A stretch of DNA of 64,000 bases from JASLCR01 sp964384345 (GTDB lineage: Bacteria > Patescibacteriota > Saccharimonadia > Saccharimonadales > Saccharimonadaceae), in assembly GCA_964384345.1 (NCBI GenBank), contig CAYLKD010000001.1, positions 62,001 through 126,000 on the forward strand, read 5' to 3'. The notes beneath the pieces were generated by a model that did not search any database, was not told where the DNA came from, and worked only from the letters and a program-made list of their open reading frames with translations. Positions 26,245 through 33,144 of this stretch are shown here, piece by piece (position 1 is the first letter of the stretch; each line of letters opens with the position of its first letter). The translations under genes were made by a program, and so were the position numbers.

Positions 26245-26312
26245 CTTGAGAGATCGAATTGTTAAATTGATACCGCAGCAAGCGGTTCGTCATAACGACT
26301 CAGCCGCTCAAG
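26245..26312 (-). ncRNA. Structured 5' leader element of GC-rich cassette 1
   Basis: The minus-strand RNA is closed by CTTGAG (26312-26307) pairing with CTCAAG (26250-26245). It has a hairpin ACCGC-TTGCT-GCGGT (26286-26272), then ACAATTCG. CCGC can pair either with this downstream GCGG or with an upstream GCGG (26307-26304), so the two folds exclude each other. It matches elements at 26938-27005 and 29595-29675. Confidence 0.65.
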
Positions 26313-26372
26313 CCTTGATAACTTGACGCATTAAAAGCATGCTTTACTAGCCACACTTCCTAACGTTTCATA

Positions 26373-26381
26373 ATTATAACA
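26373..26381 (-). promoter_or_regulatory. Extended -10 promoter of cassette 1
   Basis: TGTTATAAT on the minus strand, about 163 nt upstream of the GTG start after allowing for the transcription start. The surrounding 26313-26424 is AT-rich and holds no gene. Confidence 0.65.
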
Positions 26382-26424
26382 TATTAATATATTAATATCA
26401 ATTCTAAATGAAATTGTAATTCAT

Positions 26425-26479
26425 TGAGAGTCCCGCTCCCCACGCCAGGTTGGCGCAGAGAGTGGGGTTCGATCTCTCA
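26425..26479 (-). terminator. 3' structured element of GC-rich cassette 2
   Basis: Outer TGAGAG/CTCTCA, a partly mismatched inner GC stem, and the same apical GCGCC-AACCT-GGCGT as cassette 1. No U tract follows. TTCGATCTCTCAG (26468-26480) is the exact complement of 26938-26950 in this gene's own leader (13 bp). Confidence 0.75.
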
Positions 26480-26484
26480 GAGCA

Positions 26485-26877
26485 TCAGCACTTCTTGACG
26501 GTCACGGTGACGAACTGCTTGTTACCGCGAAGCGGGTAGCCGTAGATGGTGCCGATGGACGTCAGCGAGCTGACCGATACCACGTGGGTGCCGATCTTCC
26601 CCTGCAGCCTCTTGGTGAGAACGCCGGTTCCGTCGACTTGGTAGTAGTCCAGATCGTCGATGCCGACGGTCGCGCCAGATGTGTTGATGCCGGTCGTGTT
26701 CACCTTGATCACGATGGTCTGCACCGCCCTTCCGGGCTGGCACACCAACCTGACGAAGCCAGTTCCTGGTGCGGGGCTCGTCGGCAAGCTGGCGGCACCG
26801 GCCGACATGGCGACGGCACCGACAAGAGCGGCGGCGGCGCCAATAGCGGCAAGCGAACGGGTACGGATGGTGGTCAC
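26485..26877 (-). CDS. GC-rich cassette 2: small secreted protein, 130 aa
   Basis: GTG start at 26877 with AAAGGTGG upstream. The signal peptide (about residues 1-29) is Ala-rich and ends SAGAAS. The mature ~100 residues carry one cysteine near the start (RLVCQPG) and one as last residue (VTVTVKKC), suggesting a single disulfide closing a beta domain. The pattern C...G..vQ...V, GTHVVSVSSL and VTVKKC resembles the N-terminal domain of the protein at 28255-29541 (GTYVVSSLPPG, SFVVKKC). It therefore looks like a free-standing copy of that domain. GC-rich codons. Unknown function. Confidence 0.8.
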   Translation of the reverse strand: MTTIRTRSLAAIGAAAALVGAVAMSAGAASLPTSPAPGTGFVRLVCQPGRAVQTIVIKVNTTGINTSGATVGIDDLDYYQVDGTGVLTKRLQGKIGTHVVSVSSLTSIGTIYGYPLRGNKQFVTVTVKKC

Positions 26878-26937
26878 TTGGGGCCACCTTTCTCTCTGCT
26901 ATGCAGAGTTTGGGGGAGGAACGCGAGGACGCTGAGA

Positions 26938-27005
26938 CTGAGAGATCGAATTGTTATGACAGCTTCGGCAAGCAGCCGATATCATATAGGACTCGTCCGC
27001 TCAAA
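26938..27005 (-). ncRNA. Structured 5' leader element of GC-rich cassette 2
   Basis: The minus-strand RNA is closed by TTGAG (27004-27000) with CTCAG (26942-26938), one G-U replacing the pair seen in cassettes 1 and 3. Hairpin TCGGC-TGCTT-GCCGA (26979-26965) occupies the same place as in cassette 1 with different paired bases. It is followed by ACAATTCG. A small GGA-CGAG-TCC hairpin lies upstream. Confidence 0.65.
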
Positions 27006-27067
27006 CCTAAGCGGTCGTGCGCACCAGAGATGATACTGGGGGGTTGTCACCTCTTGATGTCTCAAAA

Positions 27068-27076
27068 TTATAGCAT
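27068..27076 (-). promoter_or_regulatory. Extended -10 promoter of cassette 2
   Basis: TGCTATAAT on the minus strand, about 184 nt of leader before the GTG at 26877. The rest of 27006-27149 is AT-rich with no gene. Confidence 0.65.
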
Positions 27077-27149
27077 AAAAAACAATATATATCAATTAAT
27101 TAGACTACAAGGGCAAGAAACGTCACACTACTTGTAGTGCGCGTAGTGT

Positions 27150-28103
27150 CTATTGCTTTGCACCGACGAGTGAAACTACTTTTTTAGAATTGTTTTTCCC
27201 CGTCAAAATACCGTTAAAGATGTCATTTGAGAATTTTTTATTTAGACTTCCTGTAAATGAAGCAAACACAACGTGTCGCTCTGTAAAGGCGCTTGACGTT
27301 TTAGAACCCGTATTAACACAGGTAATCAAAGACATAGCAGCTGGTGCGTCTGGGTCTGGCGTCTGCCATACGCGTGTTTGTTGTGGCAATTCTTCACTGC
27401 TATAATCTGCCAAATCGTCAATAGTGTATACTGCTACTTCGTCGGCGGTTGTTTTGACCAAAATCCGATCCCCAGGCACAGCTTCGTCTAGATGACTAAA
27501 CACATCTTGGATTTCCTCAACGGTTGTTTTCTTAACGATTTTGGTACCATAGCGAACGTGGCCCCAAATCGTTAATGTGTCATTATTTCCCTTACCTTCA
27601 ACGCCAAGCTTATCTCCACGTACAGCTGGTGCGTATAAGCCAATTTGGTTTTGATCCGGTACAATCTGACCATCTACAAAATGATCGATAGGGGTAATTT
27701 GACCGTCTACAACTCTACTCCCATCTTTTTTGACTAATATCATTCGACCTGGTGCTCCTTCTGGTGCACGCAATTGATCAGTTAAGTAGTCGACTCTTTG
27801 TAGCCATTCAGCGGCATTTTGTGGTGGAAACTGGCCAGGCTTGTGATCAGCTTTGTTATATAACTCTGTATCGTGGGGGTCGCTATGTACACTCTCGACA
27901 CCATGGAGCGGTGTGGGCTCTACAGTTTGAATTGTTTCCACTGATGAGAATGCTGGCTTACTATTGCATCCAGCAAGTGCGAGACTTGGTAGTAGTGTCA
28001 GGCTCAAAGCTTCCGCCCCAAGTAATGCTGCTCGTGAAAAACGACCTAATACATCTCCGCTTTGAGAGGTATTAGGTTGTTCATATTGTGAACGACGAAT
28101 CAT
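27150..28103 (-). CDS. Lipoprotein with sortase-like domain
   Basis: 317 residues. A basic N-terminus, hydrophobic stretch and lipobox LALAGC (Cys at about residue 46) indicate a lipid-anchored extracellular protein. The C-terminal ~200 residues resemble a sortase transpeptidase: NQIGLYAPAVRGDKLG, the putative catalytic His in TLTIWGHV, VPGDRILVKT, the Cys in MSLITCVN and the Arg in TERHVVFASF. Sortases join sorting-signal proteins to the envelope; no LPxTG-like target is obvious here. It sits between GC-rich cassettes 2 and 3 but has native base composition. A TTGCTA-17-TATAAT promoter lies 9 nt before the ATG, so it is almost leaderless. Confidence 0.65.
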   Translation of the reverse strand: MIRRSQYEQPNTSQSGDVLGRFSRAALLGAEALSLTLLPSLALAGCNSKPAFSSVETIQTVEPTPLHGVESVHSDPHDTELYNKADHKPGQFPPQNAAEWLQRVDYLTDQLRAPEGAPGRMILVKKDGSRVVDGQITPIDHFVDGQIVPDQNQIGLYAPAVRGDKLGVEGKGNNDTLTIWGHVRYGTKIVKKTTVEEIQDVFSHLDEAVPGDRILVKTTADEVAVYTIDDLADYSSEELPQQTRVWQTPDPDAPAAMSLITCVNTGSKTSSAFTERHVVFASFTGSLNKKFSNDIFNGILTGKNNSKKVVSLVGAKQ

Positions 28104-28154
28104 ATAAAATATATTATAACAGTATATGTAGATATTAGCAACTATCTCAAACTA

Positions 28155-28220
28155 TGAGAACGGCCCCGTCTTGCGCACCTGGGTTGGTGCGGGACGGGGC
28201 CTGAACAATGGTTCATCTCA
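28155..28220 (-). terminator. 3' structured element of GC-rich cassette 3
   Basis: Minus strand GGCCCCGTC/GACGGGGCC stem with apical GCACC-AACCCA-GGTGC. The third apical pair is A-T where cassettes 1 and 2 have G-C. Outer TGAGA..AAC/GTTCTCA. GGTTCATCTCA (28210-28220) is the exact complement of 29603-29613 in the same gene's leader. Confidence 0.75.
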
Positions 28221-28254
28221 GTTCGTCACCTCCTTTAGAGAGGCGACGATGATC

Positions 28255-29541
28255 TCAGAAGCCGGTGTCGCCCTTGGCCGGCTGGCCGAAGACGGGCGCC
28301 ACGACCGTGACGACGTGCGGCTTGGAGGCCGGCACGGGTGGCGTCGTCGGCTTGGGAGCCGGCGGCGTCTTGACCGGCGGCTTGGGAGCCGGCGGCGTGA
28401 CGACGGGAGTCTTGCTGCACCCCGCCTTCGTGACCATGTAGAGCGACGGGCGCGTGCCACCGATGTGGTAGCGGACGCCTCGCTGTGTGATCCAGACGTC
28501 ACCCTGCACCCACGCCGTGCAGGCGTCGGTGCTGCTCCAGCGACCGGCCGGGATGGCCACGTTGGAGACGGTGACGGACTGGTTGCCCGGCTTGGTCTCG
28601 AAGAGACCGCTGGATCCCGGGATGCCGACCTGCGGAGCCTGGGTGCCGTTGAGCTCACCGTGACCGACGTACTTCGGGTCGGCGCTGGCGGCGCTGAACC
28701 CGAACTTGATCTTGCCACAGAGATTCTTGACGTCCTTCAGCTTGCCCGTGTAGGTCATGTTGAAGGTGCCGTTCCCGTTGTCCGTGAGGACGGCGGTGCC
28801 CGTGGCGTAGTCCCGCTTGGTGTTCTCGGTCAGGTTGATGCACGCCGGCGGGGGCTGGTGGGTGTTGGTGTCCACGTAGGGCCACTCGGTGATGGCGCCT
28901 TCGGGGAGGGCGAAGCCCTCCGCCGGGTAGGCGTTGCACTTCTTGTGGCCTCCCTCGCTCCACTCCGTGCAGACGTAGTCCACGCCGACGATGACCGGCG
29001 GGGTGACGGTGTCGTTGTTCGGACCGTCGACGACGGTCTGGACCGGCTTGGTCGGCGGCGCCGTGACGATCGGCGCCGGGTTGGCGTCGCACTTCTTCAC
29101 GACGAACGAGATCGAGCCGGCCAGCGACTCGCCGACGGTGGTGACGTAGGTGACGGCACGGGTGCCGTCACTGTAGTCGCCGGGTGGCAGGGATGACACC
29201 ACGTAGGTGCCGACTCCCTTCTTGATGTTGATCGGGATCCCGGGGTTCGGGGGCTGACCCGGGTACCAGGTGTTGTTCTTGTCGAGGATGTAGCCGACGC
29301 CGGAGGAACCCGGGGCCAGGTTGTTGAGCGTCACGAGGACGCTCTGGGAGGTCTGGCCAGACGCGCAGTTGAGGGCAGAGGCCGTGAAGGTCACCGGCGC
29401 GGTGACCTTCACGGCCGGCTTGGGCTTGCTGGTCGTGGTGGTGGAGCCCGGGCTGCCGGTGGCGAAGGCGGCGCCTCCGCTGACAGCGAGTGCGAGTGCG
29501 GCCAATGCGGCCACTCCCGGCATCGTTCGTCCAATACGCAT
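28255..29541 (-). CDS. GC-rich cassette 3: large secreted protein with proline-rich tail
   Basis: 428 residues. ATG at 29541 with GAAAGG upstream. The signal peptide MRIGRTMPGVAALAALALAV ends near AFA. A first ~90-residue domain, bounded by Cys in ALNCASGQ and SFVVKKC, resembles the cassette 2 protein. A second domain (about residues 195-380) has eight further cysteines, in motifs such as YVCTEWSEGGHKKC and STDACTAWVQG. The tail is Pro/Lys/Thr-rich (TPPAPKPPVK repeats), like wall-spanning linkers, with no LPxTG or membrane anchor. One sampled 60-base line is 68% GC versus 43% in the sortase gene. No family recognised. Extracellular effector or host-contact protein is a guess. Confidence 0.82.
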   Translation of the reverse strand: MRIGRTMPGVAALAALALAVSGGAAFATGSPGSTTTTSKPKPAVKVTAPVTFTASALNCASGQTSQSVLVTLNNLAPGSSGVGYILDKNNTWYPGQPPNPGIPINIKKGVGTYVVSSLPPGDYSDGTRAVTYVTTVGESLAGSISFVVKKCDANPAPIVTAPPTKPVQTVVDGPNNDTVTPPVIVGVDYVCTEWSEGGHKKCNAYPAEGFALPEGAITEWPYVDTNTHQPPPACINLTENTKRDYATGTAVLTDNGNGTFNMTYTGKLKDVKNLCGKIKFGFSAASADPKYVGHGELNGTQAPQVGIPGSSGLFETKPGNQSVTVSNVAIPAGRWSSTDACTAWVQGDVWITQRGVRYHIGGTRPSLYMVTKAGCSKTPVVTPPAPKPPVKTPPAPKPTTPPVPASKPHVVTVVAPVFGQPAKGDTGF

Positions 29542-29594
29542 GTGCGTACCTTTCAGCTGGGGTGGGTTTCTCTAGGACGTGCTACGTCAAAAGG

Positions 29595-29675
29595 CTTGAG
29601 ATTGAGATGAACCGAATTGTCAAAGTACTCGCCTACTAGCGAGCCATGACAAGACGAAACATCTCTGGGCTCAAG
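29595..29675 (-). ncRNA. Structured 5' leader element of GC-rich cassette 3
   Basis: Closed by CTTGAG (29675-29670) with CTCAAG (29600-29595). Hairpin CTCGC/GCGAG (29643-29628) is at the position of the other two cassettes' hairpins, followed by ACAATTCGG. The CTC of the 5' arm can instead pair as GGCTC with GAGCC upstream, an exclusive alternative like that in cassette 1. Confidence 0.65.
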
Positions 29676-29743
29676 CTAATTGACGTATCACGTACAGATG
29701 GAAAAAGAGACATGTGTCTCAGTCACCAGTAACGCTAGACGAA

Positions 29744-29752
29744 ACTATAGCA
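29744..29752 (-). promoter_or_regulatory. Extended -10 promoter of cassette 3
   Basis: TGCTATAGT on the minus strand, about 196 nt of leader before the ATG at 29541. Confidence 0.6.
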
Positions 29753-29774
29753 TATAACAGAGAGTATTACAAAT

Positions 29775-30488
29775 TTATTGCCTGCGTAACAAGTAGAATC
29801 GTTCACGGTTGCCTTTGCTACCGGCCACGTCGCTATCTTTTTTGTCTTTGACCACAAAATACTGCTTGGACCAGGCTTCAAAGTCTTTTAAGATCTGACG
29901 TCTGACTGAGTCGTTTTTGATGATGCCTTTGTTTACTTGTTGCTTGCCTGCTTCAAACTGGGGTTTTAGCATAGCGACAATGTCAGTCTGCTTGCCGGCG
30001 ATGCTAGCAATGTGCGGTAAAATCTGCCTCAGACTAATAAAGCTGACATCCATGACGATAACGTCAGGTACCGTCGAGGGAATAAAATCCCGTATGTCGG
30101 TTTTCTCATGTAGCTCTATCCGCGCGTATGAACGTAAACTTGGATGAAGCTGCTCGGTACCGACATCAACCGCATAAACTTTGGAAGCGCCGTGTTGCAA
30201 GGCATAGTCTGTGAAACCGCCGGTGCTACTGCCAACATCCAGCACGATTTTGTCGGCAAAATCAATATGCAGTGCCTGAGCCACACTCGCTAGTTTCAGC
30301 CCGGCACGTGAGACGTAGCTTTCAGTCGAAACCAAGGTAATTTCGTCTTCTGACGATACGTGATGCGACGATTTCTTTACTACTTCACCATTCACTGTTA
30401 CATTGCCTAGCTTGATGGTGCTTTCGGCCTGTGAACGTGAACTCGTAAGTCCGCGCTCGTAAACTGATTGATCGAGTCGTTGTCTCAT
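29775..30488 (-). CDS. tlyA: TlyA-family rRNA 2'-O-methyltransferase
   Basis: Methylates rRNA ribose (16S/23S cytidines in the characterised family). An N-terminal S4-like RNA-binding domain (RLDQSVYERGLTSSRSQAE, KLGNVTVNGEVV) is followed by an FtsJ-like domain. That domain has VSRAGLKL, the SAM motif LDVGSSTGGFTDYAL and VIVMDVSFISLRQILP. 237 residues from the ATG at 30488; the frame is open further upstream. A TATACT box lies 9 nt before this start, so the leader is very short. The next gene ends 46 bases upstream. Confidence 0.92.
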   Translation of the reverse strand: MRQRLDQSVYERGLTSSRSQAESTIKLGNVTVNGEVVKKSSHHVSSEDEITLVSTESYVSRAGLKLASVAQALHIDFADKIVLDVGSSTGGFTDYALQHGASKVYAVDVGTEQLHPSLRSYARIELHEKTDIRDFIPSTVPDVIVMDVSFISLRQILPHIASIAGKQTDIVAMLKPQFEAGKQQVNKGIIKNDSVRRQILKDFEAWSKQYFVVKDKKDSDVAGSKGNRERFYLLRRQ

Positions 30489-30534
30489 TATCAGTTTAGT
30501 ATAGGTCACTTTGTTCTCGTGGTACATGGTTGCA

Positions 30535-32319
30535 CTAGGGATACATGATTTTTTCGATTTCACGCGTTAGATTCGCAATCGTCGTATACGACTGTCCTTT
30601 GGTCATGATGACCACCGCGTAGCGACCTTTTGGATGCTGTACGATCGCCGAGTCGTGGACGTAGTCCCAGAGAAACCCAACTTTATCCCACACCTGTCCG
30701 GCGCTACCAGTCGGTATACCGTAGCGATATGGATGAACACTCAATGAGTGCAGTAAGCGATCTCGGTTCGCCCCTCCGATCAGTGACCCATCGTTGATGC
30801 CAAGCATCATCCTGAGCAAATCATGAGCCGTCGTATGTGTCGCATCAGGTTCAGTAAAGCTTGTGCCAGCGCTAAAGCCAAGTCCATGAACATAGTCATT
30901 CATCTGAGTCCGACCGATATCCCTCAGCCACTGCTCGGCACAGGGATTGGTGCTGGCGATTGTCATACGATCGAAACAACCCGAAACAGTCGTATCAAGC
31001 ATCGGATCATCCCAATGAATTTTGCCTTGATCCATCTGATCAAATAGCCACTTGGCTACATAAAGCTTGTATGTGCTAGCGCTCGGAATACTCTCACCGG
31101 CGCGCGTCTGTGCGGCCCATTTGTCGCCGTCAAGCTGTTGGATTGCGATATGGACGTCCATTCGTTTTGCCACGTCATCGAGATAGGCCTTCAAGCCTTC
31201 TTCAGTGGACGTGTATTTTTTGTCGTATATAATACTCGGCTCTGTACTGACAAATGTCGCGGGAAGCGGCACCGTCCCCTCACCAACAAGTAGCCAATGT
31301 CGCATCGTCTGTACAAGTGCATCTCGATCAACAGCCGTTCCAGCCGAGCCGACTTGGCGGCCGGTTTCACGGCCATTTGTAAGATCAATGTTCGTCTGCC
31401 CGGCGGGCACACCGGCTTTTGCGTCAATCATATCCATATAAGTGGCGAACACCGTATCGTCAAAGCCTAACGAAGCAGAACCGGTCTCGTCATTAGTGAT
31501 CGTGAGCCACGAGGCAACCGTCGGTCTATCGGGAGTAAATCTATTCTCGTTTGCCACAATCTGCACAGGTCGCGCTAACGCAGCCTCAGCAGATGTGCGC
31601 ACCGCCTCAAGATCACTGGCAGTGCGTTCGGGATTTGACCGTTTTGCAGTAACCGTGACGACATTTGTTGCACCGAGCATGAGATGTGCCTGCGCAAGTG
31701 ACGTCTCAATCGCATCTGCAGTGACACTACTACCACGTTTGTCCGCGACGGCAATTAACGCTCCTTGACGAATTGATAGCCGCGCGTTCGTTGGTTCAAA
31801 GCTCAACTTGGCCGCTTGCGCCTCGGCAAATTGAGCGAGTGCTCGCTGCCCGTAGTCAACCTCCAAAGCCTGAAGATTACCAACATGCATAAAGATCGAA
31901 AGTGGGATAAACCGTTGCCAAAACGGATAGTCCAAGAGCGGCTTCATCATTGCATCGGTCATCGCTTCGGCTCCGGCAGCAGGAAGTGACGAATCAGCCC
32001 AGACCTGATCATCGACTTTCAGTCGAAGCGTCGTGTTCATAAACTGTGTATTTATCGACTCAGCTAGCGTGTCCTCTGACGCCCATGCCAACCATGTAGT
32101 ACCTTGACGGGCCAATGGCAAGGCTCGATCTGGCGGATACAGGAGTTGGCACGCAATAATCAATGCGCAAACAAAAAACGCCACCCATACGAGTACACGG
32201 TGGCGTTTTTTGGTGGGCATATACGAGTAATACTGCCGCTTCACATGCTGATGGAGAGTTGCAACAACTCGTTTTGGCTTTTTGGTGTGTTTGTCTGATG
32301 CTGACACGTGTGCCGTCAT
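30535..32319 (-). CDS. Membrane-anchored serine hydrolase, class A beta-lactamase fold
   Basis: About 594 residues. Basic cytoplasmic N-terminus, one membrane helix (VLVWVAFFVCALIIACQLL), then an extracellular region with repeated YkuD-associated/PG-binding-like segments (for example ANENRFTPDRPTVASWL). The C-terminal penicillin-recognition domain has S-x-x-K in SASTYKLYVAK, an S-x-N analogue in IASTNPCAEQWL, and DKVGF in place of the KTG triad. It may act on peptidoglycan rather than on antibiotics; the weak third motif makes activity uncertain. The start is the ATG at 32319, 6 nt after an extended -10 TGGTATACT. An ATG at 32325 abuts the box. Confidence 0.8.
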   Translation of the reverse strand: MTAHVSASDKHTKKPKRVVATLHQHVKRQYYSYMPTKKRHRVLVWVAFFVCALIIACQLLYPPDRALPLARQGTTWLAWASEDTLAESINTQFMNTTLRLKVDDQVWADSSLPAAGAEAMTDAMMKPLLDYPFWQRFIPLSIFMHVGNLQALEVDYGQRALAQFAEAQAAKLSFEPTNARLSIRQGALIAVADKRGSSVTADAIETSLAQAHLMLGATNVVTVTAKRSNPERTASDLEAVRTSAEAALARPVQIVANENRFTPDRPTVASWLTITNDETGSASLGFDDTVFATYMDMIDAKAGVPAGQTNIDLTNGRETGRQVGSAGTAVDRDALVQTMRHWLLVGEGTVPLPATFVSTEPSIIYDKKYTSTEEGLKAYLDDVAKRMDVHIAIQQLDGDKWAAQTRAGESIPSASTYKLYVAKWLFDQMDQGKIHWDDPMLDTTVSGCFDRMTIASTNPCAEQWLRDIGRTQMNDYVHGLGFSAGTSFTEPDATHTTAHDLLRMMLGINDGSLIGGANRDRLLHSLSVHPYRYGIPTGSAGQVWDKVGFLWDYVHDSAIVQHPKGRYAVVIMTKGQSYTTIANLTREIEKIMYP

Positions 32320-32355
32320 AGGCATAGTATACCAGCTTGCGTAAGTGTAAAAACG

Positions 32356-32916
32356 CTACTTCTTGCGTTCGCGGTATTCGCCGGTCGTCGTATCAACACT
32401 GATGATGTCACCAGTCTTGATAAATGCCGGTACGCGAATGTTAAGACCAGTCTCGAGCGTCGCGTCTTTGAGGACGGCATTTGCCGTGTCACCTTTGACG
32501 ACGTCTTCAGCGTAGGTCACCGTAAGGTACAAATTTTTTGGTAGCTCGACATTGATAACGCGATCAGCAAAGAATTGTAACCCAAGTAAATCACCTTCTT
32601 TCAGGTAATCTTTTGCCGTATCAACGACATCGAGTGGTAGCTCAAATTGTTCAAAACTTTCAGGATCCATGAAAAAAAAGATGTCGCCGTCACTGTACAA
32701 ATACTGAACACTTTTTGTGTTCACTTCAGCTGGTTCAATCTTGTCCTGGCCCTTAAAAGTCTTTGGGATCACGCTGCCATCAAGTAAGTTCTTGAGGCGG
32801 ACGTTGACTATACTCCCACCTCGACCGACAACTTTTTGGTTGTAGTCTGTGACGCGGTACGGCTTGCCATCGATTTGGATGACAACCCCTTTTTTGAGAT
32901 CAGTTGGTTGGTACAT
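32356..32916 (-). CDS. efp: Elongation factor P
   Basis: Three-domain, 186-residue factor that rescues ribosomes at polyproline stretches. MYQPTDLKKGVVIQIDGKPY and domain 3 TGLNIRVPAFIKTGDIISVD are typical. The tip of the domain 1 loop reads VVGRGGSIV, so the modifiable position carries Arg rather than Lys. AGGAACGAGG precedes the ATG. Last gene of the rpsF-ssb-rpsR-efp group. It may help translate the proline-rich secreted proteins in this region. Confidence 0.96.
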   Translation of the reverse strand: MYQPTDLKKGVVIQIDGKPYRVTDYNQKVVGRGGSIVNVRLKNLLDGSVIPKTFKGQDKIEPAEVNTKSVQYLYSDGDIFFFMDPESFEQFELPLDVVDTAKDYLKEGDLLGLQFFADRVINVELPKNLYLTVTYAEDVVKGDTANAVLKDATLETGLNIRVPAFIKTGDIISVDTTTGEYRERKK

Positions 32917-32927
32917 AGGCCTCGTTC

Positions 32928-33131
32928 CTACCCTTGGGTAACAAATGGTAAGAGCGCGAGGTGGCGAGCACGCTTGATAGCGACTGCGAGCTGACGTTGC
33001 TGCTTGATACTAAGGCCAGTTTTTGAAACTGGTTCGATTTGACCGTACATGTTGATGTAGCGACCAAGTGTCTTTACGTCTTTGTAGTCAAAATACGTTA
33101 CTGCGTCTTTCTTGTATCGTTTTCCTGGCAT
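32928..33131 (-). CDS. rpsR: Ribosomal protein S18
   Basis: 67 residues from the ATG at 33131, with AAGGAG upstream. VTYFDYKDVKTLGRYINMYGQ and KTGLSIKQQRQLAVAIKRAR are the family core. It is a small-subunit platform protein that pairs with S6, whose gene is two positions upstream. Its start overlaps nothing but lies 14 bases after ssb, in the classic S6-SSB-S18 order. Confidence 0.96.
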   Translation of the reverse strand: MPGKRYKKDAVTYFDYKDVKTLGRYINMYGQIEPVSKTGLSIKQQRQLAVAIKRARHLALLPFVTQG

Positions 33132-33144
33132 TGGGTTATTCTCC

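Noticed and set aside
26245..26312. Hammerhead-like CTGA...GAA core in the cassette 1 leader
   Set aside because: The CUGAUGA box is incomplete and the motif is not kept in cassettes 2 and 3.
25614..26480. Integron attC or tRNA T-arm resemblance (GGTTCGATCTC)
   Set aside because: No GTTRRRY/RYYYAAC pair, no acceptor or anticodon arm, and no integron integrase nearby.
28171..29196. Long plus-strand open frame (341 codons)
   Set aside because: It is the antisense of the GC-rich secreted gene; GC-rich codons leave few stops on the other strand, and the Arg/Gly-rich product looks artificial.
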